Source: Rhabditoides inermis
Lineage: Eukaryota; Nematoda; Chromadorea; Rhabditida; Rhabditidae
Length of the DNA stretch: 64,000 nt
Assembly: GCA_963966185.1 (NCBI GenBank)
Contig: CAWZYM010000242.1
Span: forward strand, 538,001-602,000
Direction: 5' to 3'
Shown here: one piece after another, positions 35,401-45,581 of the stretch
How positions within the stretch are numbered: the first letter of the stretch is position 1
Layout of the letters: each line of letters begins with the position of its first letter
Translations under genes and position numbers: made by a program
The notes under the pieces: model-generated
Told to the model about the DNA's origin: nothing
Seen by the model: the letters and a program-made list of their open reading frames with translations, nothing else
Database searches by the model: none

Positions 35401-37306
35401 TACCGGAAGTACCAGCTCAGCTTGTTTGGAAGAAACTGGATAGGAGACATAATCCAAAAGTTTATCCGCGAAAAGTGAATATAATAATTTAGTAAAACAC
35501 TCATACACTGTTTTGTTTAGGATGAAAAAAGAAGTTCGAGCAGAGAAAGCAAGAAAAGAAGCAGAGAAGAGGGCAGAGGTGAGTGAACGTCATTTCTATA
35601 ACTTCCTCGTTTTGTGAATTGCAGGTAGACAAGATCGAAGCAAGGAATGCAGATCTGAGAGCTCGCTTCCCTGGAATACCAGCTGGACTTCTCTTCCATG
35701 TACCGGAAGAAGGACCCGAAGGCATCATCCGGGAATATTCATGGGCACCCAGTCACAAAGTATGATTCGAATCACTGTAGTTTCTTATAACAGTTTTTTC
35801 AGTATTATGTGACTCGCAAAGAAAGGGAGCTCATGCATACCGAATGGAGTATGTTGTATGTGCAAGAAAGAATCCAACTCAAGTCGCCGAGGAAAGCTGC
35901 ATATGTGAGTTCACCGTAAGCTGTACAGCTGTAATGATACAACTGTTTGTATTTTCAGGCTGTGTTCCAGAATGCTCTTAAAAACAATCTATACAGAGCA
36001 TTCCGGTACCGTCCTCAGTCAGAAACAATCTTCCGTGACTGGATCGACGATGTGAATTTTCATACCACTCAACTATTCGCATACACCTTTAACCTTTATC
36101 TAATTTTCTTTTTAGGTACCCTTCAAGGACGAAGTTCGCATGATCCCATACCAGAAGGTACACTTTTTCATACTCAGATTCCAATTGATGTTTTAGCCGC
36201 AAAAGCCGAAGCCGAAGATGGTCAACGAGTTCGAAAAGAAGGTCAAGGAGAAGAACAGACGAGGAGTGGGTTTTTTCTCTTACATTTATCTATCTTCATG
36301 CTCACTCGTTTAAGCCATATTCATCTTGAAATTTAAGGTGCCAGTGCCGTGGGGAACAGTTGAACCGCCGCCCCTCGAGAGATACACGAACCCGAACAAG
36401 AAACCGCAGATGCTACGACCAGAGCCCCGAAACTACGAGAAGGAAAGGCTGGAGAAAGCACTCGCATACCTCGCACCAACGATCCGATCCGACTGCCAAC
36501 TGATCGACTACAAGGTGACAGAAAGAAGGAAAGACATGTGATGGAAGGGGGTGTTACAGGGAATGGAAGACAAGGAGGGAGGGGAAACCTGCAACCAGAT
36601 CTTCATAAAGGCCGCCGAGATAGTGACAGATGAGAGGGTGAGGAGGACAGGGAGGGACTGATGAGTACAATACACAATACAGGTATCCGAGTTCTACGAA
36701 GTGTGGAAAACGGAGATTGCAAAGAAGAACGAGAAGTTCGCAGTTACGTATGATGACGACTCCTTCTATCTACAATGGGTCGGCACCGAATGGGAGGAAG
36801 CCGCAAAGGAGGTCTTCGTGAGTGTATTCATTATTTGTAAGGGTATCGTGAAAGGTACTCGATATCACGCTTGGTATTCTTTTTTCTACTTACAACTCTA
36901 TTTACAGCAGCCACAGCCGTCGAAAGCTGCAGTTGCGGATACGCGTTGGGAGACTCGCCATACCAAGTGGAAGTCGTTCAATCCACGCAAGAACCTCTGG
37001 CAAGACACGCATTGGACACACCCCGAGAGACCAGAGTGAGTGAAGGACACCACGACAGCTCGCCATGTTCTCTTTCAGTTTCACGGGACCTCGTCTCGTT
37101 CCCCCACCACCCTTCGGATTCCGACTCGAGGAAAAGAACCGCAGAATCCAGTGGTACTCCGTGAGTTATCTTATTTCAGTGGTGTCGTTATCATATCATG
37201 CGTAAGTAGAATGATATGGTTTCTTTAGGATTCTCTGGAGCGAGAATGGCACAACCTCGTTGTCAACTCGGAGCAGTGTGAGAAGTGGGGACGAGGCGAG
37301 CAGTGA
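29428..37306 (+). CDS. Mucin-EGF-seven-membrane-segment receptor-like protein, copy A
   Basis: Hand-built model of about 30 exons, phases consistent throughout at least the first 22. Exons 1-3: 29428-29552 (signal peptide IFLFSALLLLLMDGVHS), 30245-30338, 30391-32694 (768 codons, Thr/Ser mucin with an 18-residue repeat, then TPEVRCSYDCPFGSWPS). Exons 4-11 (32742-33875) encode a Cys-rich region and EGF-like CSGHGTC and CDCEHGYVGSKC. Exons 12-20 (33920-35288) encode seven hydrophobic segments, e.g. SSFGCAVVASTSLFTLLAKI and YVPMVFLMGLPIVLNAALT. From 35362 to TGA at 37304-37306 a basic, Pro/Trp-rich tail of about 430 residues reads e.g. VDKIEARNADLRARFPGIPA and PKPKMVNEFEKKV. About 1,850 residues in all. 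The layout recalls adhesion-type receptors, but I do not recognise the family. Exon 11 lacks an AG acceptor (33775-33776) and exon 12 has a GC donor (34031). AATAAA at about 37500. Confidence 0.7.
31322..31760 (+). repeat. 54-bp (18-residue) coding tandem repeat in the mucin exon
   Basis: The unit TDVSNQASTASTDISAAS recurs with small changes; DVSNQ occurs eight times. Substitutions are few (T/S, A/L, Q-A to Q-T). The repeat keeps frame. Copy B of the gene has no equivalent. Confidence 0.95.
33725..33772. repeat. ATT/AT microsatellite at a splice acceptor
   Basis: Runs of ATT then AT fill the end of the intron before exon 11 of copy A and reach to within a few bases of the expected acceptor, which reads TTTTCG instead of TTTTCAG. 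Confidence 0.9.
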
Positions 37307-37732
37307 ACGTTTTGTTATGAGACAAAGGAATCACTGTATGATCGCACTTTTTGCACCATTATTCATGTATTCTTTTCATTCATCAATCTTTCGTTCATTT
37401 CAATTTTTTCTGTTGTGTTCGGGAAAATGTCTGTTCGATGAATCTGAACAATGAATGCTTACTCACAGTGATTGTAAAAGAAAACTTTATTAATCCATTG
37501 AATAAATTTTCTGGCCCGCAGTCTAGCATTTCAAGGAGGGAGGCGGGAGGGATATGGTTCGAAATGGCTACATATGCATATGCACATACGACAAAGATGC
37601 TCACAATTTACGAGACATTACCACACTACCCATAGAGGCAATAGTGAGCGACAGACATTTTTAGATATGGAAGTTGGAATACTGCTACTGTTGGCCGTTG
37701 TACACGGGACTCGGTATTTCTGTAAGAGCAGT

Positions 37733-38451
37733 TCAGTCAATAAACATAAGCCGCTCCTCACCGCGGTACTGTTCTTCCCGGCGATTGCACGGAGGATACA
37801 TGATACAAACAATGCAGACAAGAAGAATAGTAAGGCCTCCAATAATCTCAAACGCTGGGGTCGATGCATACTTTCCGAGAATGTCAAACATCCGTGCTTC
37901 AAATATCATCATGTTTTCAAATTGAGAGAAGAAAAATGTCTGTGACTTACTTGTCGAACTCAAATGATCGAGATTACAAAGTCGAGTGGAGCACATTTTG
38001 ATAATGTATCCGTTTTCGGGCCGAGCGAAGATGGCATTGTGTGCGCAACCCCGACGGAACACTGCCAGATGGTTCATTAGAAGTATTGGCTAATCGATAG
38101 TTACCTGGGCCGAAATATGTGCTTTCCGGATATGCCGAGCGAATAGTTTCTTCGAATATGGCTGGAAAACGTAATCATATTTCTTTCTCTTTGTTTGAAT
38201 ACCCACAATAGTCTCTGTTGTGGGCGTAGCACTGTTCTCCCTTCTGACAAGTGATGATGGAGAGTCGACTGCCCTCACATGCCTCCTTCTCACAACTGTA
38301 GCACTCAAGGGGGCCGCTCGGTGTTCCTCAAGTTTTATTTTGTTGAAAAACTGATCGATAAAAATGTGGTATTTTGAACTCACTGTTGTTCATATACAAC
38401 GCAGCGACTATGGTCGCCGTAGCAAGGATGAGCAAACGTTTCGAGAACATA
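37733..38451 (-). CDS. Ly6/uPAR-type cysteine-rich membrane protein
   Basis: ATG at 38449-38451 starts a signal peptide (MFSKRLLILATATIVAAL). After an intron the frame reads LECYSCEKEACEG, then ITCQKGEQCYAHNRDYC, later RGCAHNA and the closing CSTRLCN, the three-finger (Ly6/uPAR) cysteine pattern with its terminal Cys-Asn. The last exon has one hydrophobic segment (IIGGLTILLVCIVCIMY) and a short tail ending EERLMFID with TAA-type stop near 37733. It is therefore a type I membrane protein, not obviously GPI-anchored. The acceptor of exon 2 is uncertain (a weak GAG site near 38335 keeps frame). Nematode Ly6-type proteins often act beside receptors or channels; the partner here is unknown. It lies just beyond the 3' end of copy A, tail to tail. 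Confidence 0.65.
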
Positions 38452-38674
38452 ATGTCGAGAACAGAACTGGAACGGACACTAAAACACACAAGCTGCAAAA
38501 AGGACGTATAGGCGTATAGCAAAAAAAAACGTAAGTCTGTTCGAGAAAAAACAGTCATGTGCTTATAAGTATCACCCCGGTAATCTATTGATTGATTAGT
38601 GAGAATCATCACCAGCTCATCTACTGATAGCATCGGTTATCAGCCACACTTTCGCAACTAAAAAGTGAGGGGGA

Positions 38675-38715
<41 letters not shown>

Positions 38716-39349
38716 AAGTGACTCTGCGAGATGTTGCCTGAAGGTACAAAGATACGTGAATCATTCAATCCTATCGTGTCTTTCGCAAACCCTTCAAATG
38801 CGAGCCTGGTTGGAGAAAGTGGGATTAGGCGACATCGACATAATAATTTATTACAGGAAAAAAACTGCGTCACACAAAATTACAATGGAAAAGCCGCATG
38901 TGATAAAAACCGAGACCATACAAAATGAGCAATGAGAGGCGATGGGAGGAGTCCGTAAAAGAATATATGAGGGGATGACCGGTACACGCAAAGGGCCAGG
39001 ATCAGATACATCTGCGCAGCACATTCACTTGGAGGGGAGTGAGTGCGGTGGAGGAGCCGCTGCACAATAAGAGACATGTGCGAGCACTACGCAGAGCACG
39101 TCAACTGGACAATCACGGCACCAATCGAGTACTATAGATAAGGGAGGTGTACAATCATTCAAACATCAATCTGCATCAATTAATCGTATAGACATAACGA
39201 AGCTCATCTCGAAAAGGGAGGTAGATCAGAGTTGGTGGGTATCTGGAACACTACTCATTGTCACCAAAAAGGTCTATCGATCACAAGGTAGATCGAAATG
39301 CGGCGTCGGCGCACGTCGAATTTGCGATTGGTAAGGAAGTCGCGAATCC
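38452..39349. other. Intergenic stretch with GA microsatellite
   Basis: Contains a (GA)n run at about 38678-38712. No gene is supportable. Short frames on either strand show no domain or splice pattern. Confidence 0.4.
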
Positions 39350-39485
39350 AGTCGAGATATTTACGTTTCAAATTTTGGAGCTAAACCTTGTGGATTGCTT
39401 TTGCGGCCTGTCTCTCCATTCGCGCGAGCTGTGAAACAGCGGCTGTGGCCTGGTGGATAGAGCGGCCGTCTGTCAAGCGGCAGGG
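39350..39485 (+). repeat. tRNA-Asp-like short element, left arm of inverted pair
   Basis: It contains GGCCTGGTGGATAGAGC (A-box region), CTGTCAAGC (anticodon loop with GTC) and TGTGGTTTCGCTCTC (B-box region), in tRNA order. The 5' flank AGCTAAACC..GTGGATTGCTTTTGC is shared with the right arm. The TΨC stem is imperfect, so it is probably not a functional tRNA. Confidence 0.65.
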
Positions 39486-39797
39486 TGTGGTTTCGCTCTC
39501 CGGATATGCTTTTCATTTTGCCGACACTTTCCGGATATGTACATTTTGGTGACAATTGGGAAGTTGGTAGAAAACTCCTTTCGTCTTCTTTTTTCAAATC
39601 GAACGATCATATGTCTTGTTGAGGGCTCATTACAAAATGTTTGCGTTCTTTAAACTTCGTTTCCAAAAATTTCGAAAAATAATACTGACGAAGGTTTCCA
39701 CATGATCCCCTCACCATGCGTGACTCCAGCCATTCGAACAAAAAAGTACGGAAAGAATCGGCAAAATGAAAAGCACATCGTGATAGCGAACCCACAT

Positions 39798-39933
39798 CCT
39801 ACCGCTTGACAGACGGCCGCTCTATCCACTAGGCCACCGCCGCTGTTTCAAGACCTGCGCGAATGGAGTGACAGGCCGCAAAAGCAATCCACACGGTTTA
39901 GCTCCAAAATGAAAGGTAAATATCTCGAAACCT
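39798..39933 (-). repeat. tRNA-Asp-like short element, right arm of inverted pair
   Basis: This is the reverse complement of 39350-39485 with high identity. On the minus strand it reads GGCCTAGTGGATAGAGC, CTGTCAAGC and GTGGGTTCGCTATC. About 310 bases of unrelated sequence separate the two arms, so the whole 39350-39933 could fold into a stem of about 135 base pairs. Confidence 0.65.
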
Positions 39934-40075
39934 ATGATATAATAGGCTCGCACTTGGCTCAGGATTTTTCGTTGAAAACATTATCGTGGATTTTGACACT
40001 ACAGTATACAAAACGAAATGCACTGCATATTGTTTTTGCCGTTCATATCTCTACTCATCAGATACTTTCACATGG

Positions 40076-40146
40076 CCACGTGGCGTAGTGGTAACGCTCT
40101 CGCTTGGGAAGCATGTGTCCGCGGGTTCGATCTTGGGTACACACGC
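40076..40146 (+). tRNA. tRNA-like sequence, probably pseudo-tRNA/SINE
   Basis: TGGCGTAGTGGTAACGC is a good A-box arm and GCGGGTTCGATCTTGG a good B-box arm at tRNA spacing, with CTTGGGAAG in the anticodon position. The acceptor and TΨC stems pair poorly. A diverged tRNA or tRNA-derived element is more likely than an expressed gene. Confidence 0.4.
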
Positions 40147-40601
40147 AATATTTTGTCAAATTGAAAACATCATCGAAAAGGTTCTCATCGTTGTCTAACC
40201 ACCCTAATGTCTCTCGTGAAAAGAGTAGAACTCATTTGCGGGCCTACTATATCTGGAAACGAAACCTAAACGAGACTCCATGTGAGAGTGGAGCCGACTG
40301 CTGGACATGATATGTGGACCTACAAACCTGCACATGGTTTCAAATTTGAAACTATTAACAATTCACACACAAGATTCTCACACAGCGACACAAACAACGG
40401 AGATCGTTCAAGTGTTCATTCTGGCATATTCCATTCAATAAGACAATGTAATCTCTCTAAGTTAACGCGAGCAAGTTTCAAATCGACAAATACGATGGAT
40501 GTAATTCTAAGCGAAGGAAATCGATCTGAATGTGTTATAGATGTGTTATGTGTAAGTGATAAGCGAAGGGGGCGAGGTTTGAGGGGGCGGAGTCGGTGTG
40601 G

Positions 40602-42432
40602 TCAGATGATGACGGCCTTGTTGTAGTCGGTCATCCAGGAAGTGAGCAGGGGGGCGACCGACTTGTCGAGGAAGCCTTTCTTGTAGAAGTACTCGAGGAG
40701 AACAGAGTGAATGAATAGGTACTGGTGGTCGGTCTGCAACCAACCCTTCCCACCCTTATCTCACACTCAATCTCACCTGCACACTCGCGTTCCTCTGCTT
40801 ACGCAGCTTCTCCAGGAGTGAATCCACCGTATCGCAGGCCTGTCCCTCCGCGCACGCCTGGATACGGTAGAGTACAGTATCCGGCAGCGTACAGTACCTC
40901 GAGGACGTATTCGATGAGGACGACGGATCCGGTCCTGCCAATGCCGGCCGAGCAGTGAACGACGATGGGGGCTGGAGAGGGTGAGTGTGGAAGAGTGTAT
41001 GGGGTGCTTACGTGACTCCGCGCACTCGGTCGAGTAGCTGAATGACTGCCAGGTCTGTGGCCGGCACGCCGCGGTCTGGCCAATCGATCCAATGGTAGTG
41101 GTCACACCGGTGCTCCATCTACAACCAGTCCACCACAATCCAGCACCACCTCACCTTGCCGTCAACCTCCACGAAGAACGTCGACTGCTTCACTTTAGCA
41201 TACGTCTTGCAGTCGAACGTCATCTGATCGATCGATTGCCCTCTCCTCCCACCCACACTCGCACCATGGCCGAAGCCTCGCACTTGACTGTAATATTGCC
41301 GAATGTCTTCTCCTCTCCCTTGTTGCCAGGAAAGTACTCCCAGCACTTCTTCGCACCCTTTTCCGTCAAATTACACAGCATCAGAATCACCTAGAAAATG
41401 AGATGAGTGAGGGAAATGTGAGATAGCTTACCCCACACTGATCCTGAATCATCATCCGCCAAAAGTCCTGACACGTACTCTCGAGAGGAGCCTGTACGGG
41501 ATACTGTAGTGTACCGTATACCTACCATCTGCCGTATACCTGACAGCAGATGAATCGCTTGTCGGACTGGGGTGTGGAGACGTAGTTGGCGTGTATGTAG
41601 TCTGAGTCGCCTCCGTTGAGTATGACACGACTGTTGTCGAGACAGCCCACGTCCTAGAGAGGGAATGAGATGAGAGGGAGAGAGGGAGAGGGAGGGAGGG
41701 AGGGAGAGAGGGAGAGAGGGAGAGAGTGAGAGATGAGAGACACCTTGTAGCGGTTCTTGTTCTTGGGCTGGTTCTCCACGAACGCCTTCATCTTGGTGAA
41801 GTCGTTGGTTCTGGAGCTTGCTCTCACCATCTCTCTCCTCTCTTCTCACCTCTTCATAGATGCGAACTCTGCCCGCAGTCCTAGCACCCCTTTCTCCAGT
41901 GTTCCCTTGACGAACTTGTGAGCGAACTTCTTCGACTCTTGTTTCGTCGCGTCCGGCGCACCTCTCACACTTCAATCAGGGTGTTGTACTCTACCATATC
42001 CAGATTATACCACCATTGTCCAGTCTGGATGGCGCTCAGTGTACTGGGAGTTGCAGTACTGCGGGTGCTCTTGTTATCCACACCCTCTCCCGAACCCTGT
42101 GACGTCATCATTGAAGGAGAGAGAGGGGAGAGAGAGGGATAGAGAGGAAGAGAGAGAGAGAGAGATAGAGATAGAGAGAGAAAGGAGCAATTGTAGAGGC
42201 ACCTTCTTCTTCTTCCTGCTTAGGTCGGCAGTCTTGCGCGTCTTCTTCTTGCTGTCTTGTTTCTTCTTCTCTCTTGTACTGTCGACGATAGTTTTTCGCT
42301 TGCCGCCCTTCTTTGCCTTCCGGGCTGAACATCAACATGTGATCGGACAGGTGGGAGAAACAGTGTGTCTGTGCCCGCTCGTGAATCGTGAAATGAGGAG
42401 AGGGTCTTACATCTCCCACCGGCGAGAGCCAT
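40602..42432 (-). CDS. Cytosolic protein tyrosine phosphatase with Lys-rich N-terminus
   Basis: ATG at 42430-42432 (MALAGGR) to TGA at 40602-40604, about 12 exons. The N-terminus is very basic (RKAKKGGKRKTIVDSTREKK, KKKTRKTADLSRKKKK), then comes a PTP catalytic domain. It has KNKNRYKDVGCLDNSRV (the conserved N-R-Y-K-D motif), DYIHANYVSTP, CQDFWRMMIQDQ, WIDWPDRGVP (WPD loop with general acid Asp), VVHCSAGIGRTG (P-loop with catalytic Cys and Arg) and the C-terminal TDHQYLFIHSVLLEY (Q-loop region). All catalytic motifs are present, so it should remove phosphate from tyrosine. No signal peptide or membrane segment is seen. Such short basic PTPs are a nematode-expanded group, many of them male-germline expressed; that is family knowledge, not shown here. 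A GA/CT microsatellite lies in the second intron (42117-42182). Confidence 0.85.
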
Positions 42433-42724
42433 TCTACCGCGCGCTGCGAGGGAACGAAAGCAATGAAGCCATCCTCCCACCCCACGCTAGCCATTCAAAC
42501 ATCATCTTCAGTATGATACTTAAGTCTTTATTTGAATGAGGTATCTGGGTTTTTTTTTTGTTGAAAATGCGAAGTTTTTTCGTGGTGTTTGGTTGTGTTT
42601 GCAACTGTAAAGTCATACACCGCAATAAATTGATTAAAACTCACTTTTAACATTTTTGAGTTTTTTTTTAAAATATCTATTTATATTTTTGTGTTCAATT
42701 GATGTTTTGTTTCTTTCAGATAAC

Positions 42725-43857
42725 ATGGAGACACGCCGAGGGAGGAACTCAATTTCCAGAACATGTGAGTGAATCGACACAGGTAGTGCAGTATGTACAT
42801 AGTTTCAAAAAAAATAATTTTTTTTTTGAATACCTTTGACATCGTTTAAGTGAGATTTTCATCGTCTTCACAAGATGAAACACTCTCTGAAGACGTTCCG
42901 TCTGGCGCAGACGACGCTGCAGACATGGAAGTATGTCGCTTTCTCGTTTTTTTCATTGTTGCTCTGTATACTACTGTTTTCAAAATATTATGATAACACA
43001 TATCACTTCCAAACTATTGTATCTGTAAACTGTATACATAGTTTATATTTTAAGGTAGAGGCAATTGCGGACGGGATGGACGACGATATGATCGAAATTG
43101 AGGAGCCGCCAGCGATCGGAGGTGGTCCCAACGACGAGAACGGAGACACGTCTGGTACCGCTCCCATAATCGTCGACGATAGGGTACATTACATAAACAT
43201 TTTACCATATCATATGAATTTATCATATCATATGTGTTGCAGAGCGGATCGGCTACGCCGTATTCAGAGTCGGCGTCGGACTCTGACGACTACCCTGCCG
43301 GTGGACGGCCTGCCCCCGTCGACTACAGCCGTGGGTCCATCTCCGTCTCCCCACAGTACTCGGAAGACGCGCCTATTGAACCCGTCGACGACGAAGTGGT
43401 GAGGCCGTATCTATATTGTGACGATTTGATTTATCATAATGCATCTTTTTTATTCATCATCATAATGCATATTATTTCAGTTTCGGGATGAAACGGGTAA
43501 AGCGAAACCGGTCGATTTGCCTACCAAGACACGGCTCAATATCACCGTCAAAAAGCTTCATGTAAGTTGTTGCAATCTTCTTCGCAGTCAGCCAATAAGC
43601 TATGTGTGTTGCAGATCGCGGCGGAGTGGCGTTGGACGGAGGCGTTGAACCGGGGCGACGACACGTGCGGCATCTGCCGCATGCCGTTCGAGGCGTGTTG
43701 CATCGACTGCAAGGTGCCGGGCGACGACTGTCCGATGGTGTTGGGCGGCTGCAAGCACCCCTTCCACATGCACTGCATCGTCAAGTGGACGGACGCGCAG
43801 AACAGCCAGCGGCCCCAGTGTCCCCTTTGCCGACAGGAGTGGCGCTTCTCCAGCTAG
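42725..43857 (+). CDS. apc-11: APC11, RING-H2 subunit of the anaphase-promoting complex, with long acidic N-terminus
   Basis: Exons 42725-42764, 42875-42930, 43055-43183, 43243-43398, 43481-43561, 43615-43857 (TAG) join in frame to 234 residues. The last ~95 residues are APC11: a short β-rich start (RLNITVKKLH, AEWRWTEA), CGICRMPFEACCIDC, KVPGDDCPMV, CKHPFHMHCIVKW and CPLCRQEWRF, giving the Zn-binding Cys/His set. Together with APC2 this subunit recruits the E2 and ubiquitinates cyclins and securin. APC11 is normally about 85 residues; here ~140 extra N-terminal residues are acidic and Ser/Pro-rich (MDDDMIEIEEPP, ESASDSDDYP). If translation instead began internally, the extension would be lost. 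The next gene (HSD17B10 type) starts 460 bases downstream on the same strand. Confidence 0.85.
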
Positions 43858-44319
43858 GTTACCATCTACTTCACTTCACCGTTTTCGTCTCGACTTGTTC
43901 ACGTCACTGATTCGGGTGCACGTTGGTTTTCTCTCCGTATTGCTGATCTCTTGCATCTGTATCATGGTATCATCTGTATAAATGTTTTACGATTATATGT
44001 GCAATGTGAGTGTTTCATTCATTCAGCAATACGAATCAGTTTGAAACTGTGCGATATCTTTCATCAGATGAATCGTGTGGATGAGATTGTGTGCCCGTGT
44101 AGATTGTTTGTGCTTGCCGATCGCCCGATTATTCTTTTCTCCCTTGACTGACCCACTCACTTTTTTCTTCTTGGTTTTCAGAGCTCATCGATTTCGCTCG
44201 CTATCTCTCATTCTGCAATGCGATTGTGCAATTGCCGCAAACCTGCTTTGTTTATCCCAGTAATTGTTTATGTTTACTTACTCCCTTTCAGCGTCCGCAC
44301 TTGCTCTCTAGGTATAGAA

Positions 44320-45364
44320 ATGGCCTCCGCTCTTCGATCCACTCAGGTTAATCAACCAGTGAACTCCTTAAGTTTCAAATGTCCTGTTTTGTAGGGTCTT
44401 GTTGCCATCGTGACGGGAGGAGCGTCAGGTCTGGGCCGCGGCACGGTGGAGACGCTGTTGGCGAAGGGAGCCAAGGTGGCGGTGCTGGACCTGCCGCAGT
44501 CGAAGGGGGCCGAGCTGGTGAAGGGACTGGGCAAGAACGCCATCTTCACCCCCGCCAACGTGACTTCGGACGCCGAGGTGGCCGCCGCCATGGACTCGGT
44601 CGCCAAGGAGTTCGGCCGCCTCGACGCCGTCGTCAACTGCGCCGGAGTCGCCTACGCGTTCAAGCTCTACTCGGTCAACAAGAAGAAGCTCGTCGACATG
44701 GACAAGATCCAGCAGACCATCAACGTAAGTCTTGTCATATGTATGCATATGGAATTGTGAGAGTTTCATAGTTTCCATTTCTCCGCACATGTCATATTAT
44801 ATTGTTGCAGGTGAACGTGCTGGGCACTTTCAACGTGATCCGCCACGGAGTGCGCGTGATGGGCGAGAACGACAAGGACGAGATGGGCCAGAGGGGAGTG
44901 GTCGTCTCCACCGCCTCGGTCGCCGCCTTCGACGGACAGACTGGACAGGTGAGGATAGAGTTCGTGCACTCCCCCACGCTTGCCTCTGTTTTGCAGTCTG
45001 CCTACTCGGCGTCGAAGGGCGCCATCGTCGGCATGACTCTGCCGCTCGCCCGTGACTTTGCCGACGACGGCATCCGCTTCATGACCATCGCGCCCGGACT
45101 CTTCGATACCCCGCTCCTCCAGGGACTGCCTGAGAAGGTGCGTGACTTCTCTTTGGTGCACGGGTTCTTTCCGCGTTCAGTGTTTTGACCAACTCTATCA
45201 ATCGTTTTGTTCAGGTGCGCACTTTCCTGTCGCAGCTGGTGCCGAATCCGTCCCGCATGGGTCAGCCGGCCGAGTACGGAGAGCTGGTGTCGCACATCAT
45301 CCAGAACCGCTACCTCAACGGAGAGACGATCCGCCTCGACGGATCCCTCCGCATGCCCCCGTAA
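44320..45364 (+). CDS. HSD17B10: 3-hydroxyacyl-CoA dehydrogenase type 2 / 17β-HSD10, short-chain dehydrogenase
   Basis: Exons 44320-44346, 44395-44724, 44811-44948, 44997-45137, 45215-45364 (TAA) sum to 786 bases, 261 residues, the usual length. The nucleotide-binding [10 protein letters not shown] follows the start ([15 protein letters not shown]), an acidic Asp after β2 (AVLDLP) fits NAD, and [21 protein letters not shown] and YSASKGA supply the catalytic Ser-Tyr-Lys. [15 protein letters not shown] matches the family's substrate loop. The enzyme works in mitochondrial isoleucine and fatty-acid breakdown, and the human protein is also part of mitochondrial RNase P. No long presequence is seen, as usual for this protein. 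An acceptor-like CTTTCAG at 44284-44290 just before the start could be a trans-splice site, which is inference. Confidence 0.93.
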
Positions 45365-45581
45365 GAACTCCGCCGGCCAGATACGCGGTCAGTAATACTT
45401 GTTATACCTAGTACGTATTTTCCTCGGTTGAATCGCCATATTTTTGTCCCCCTGGGCGTTGTTTTTTTTGATTAAATAGAGTAGTGATAAAGTGTCTTTA
45501 TTGCAAATGTTTATGATTTTACAATGTAAGAGCGAACGTGTTTTCTAAGAATTCTGTATGTATTTTATTTGTTTTCTAAGG

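Noticed and set aside
40076..40146. Functional tRNA gene
   Set aside because: A- and B-boxes are good but acceptor and TΨC stems pair poorly. I kept it only as a tRNA-like sequence.
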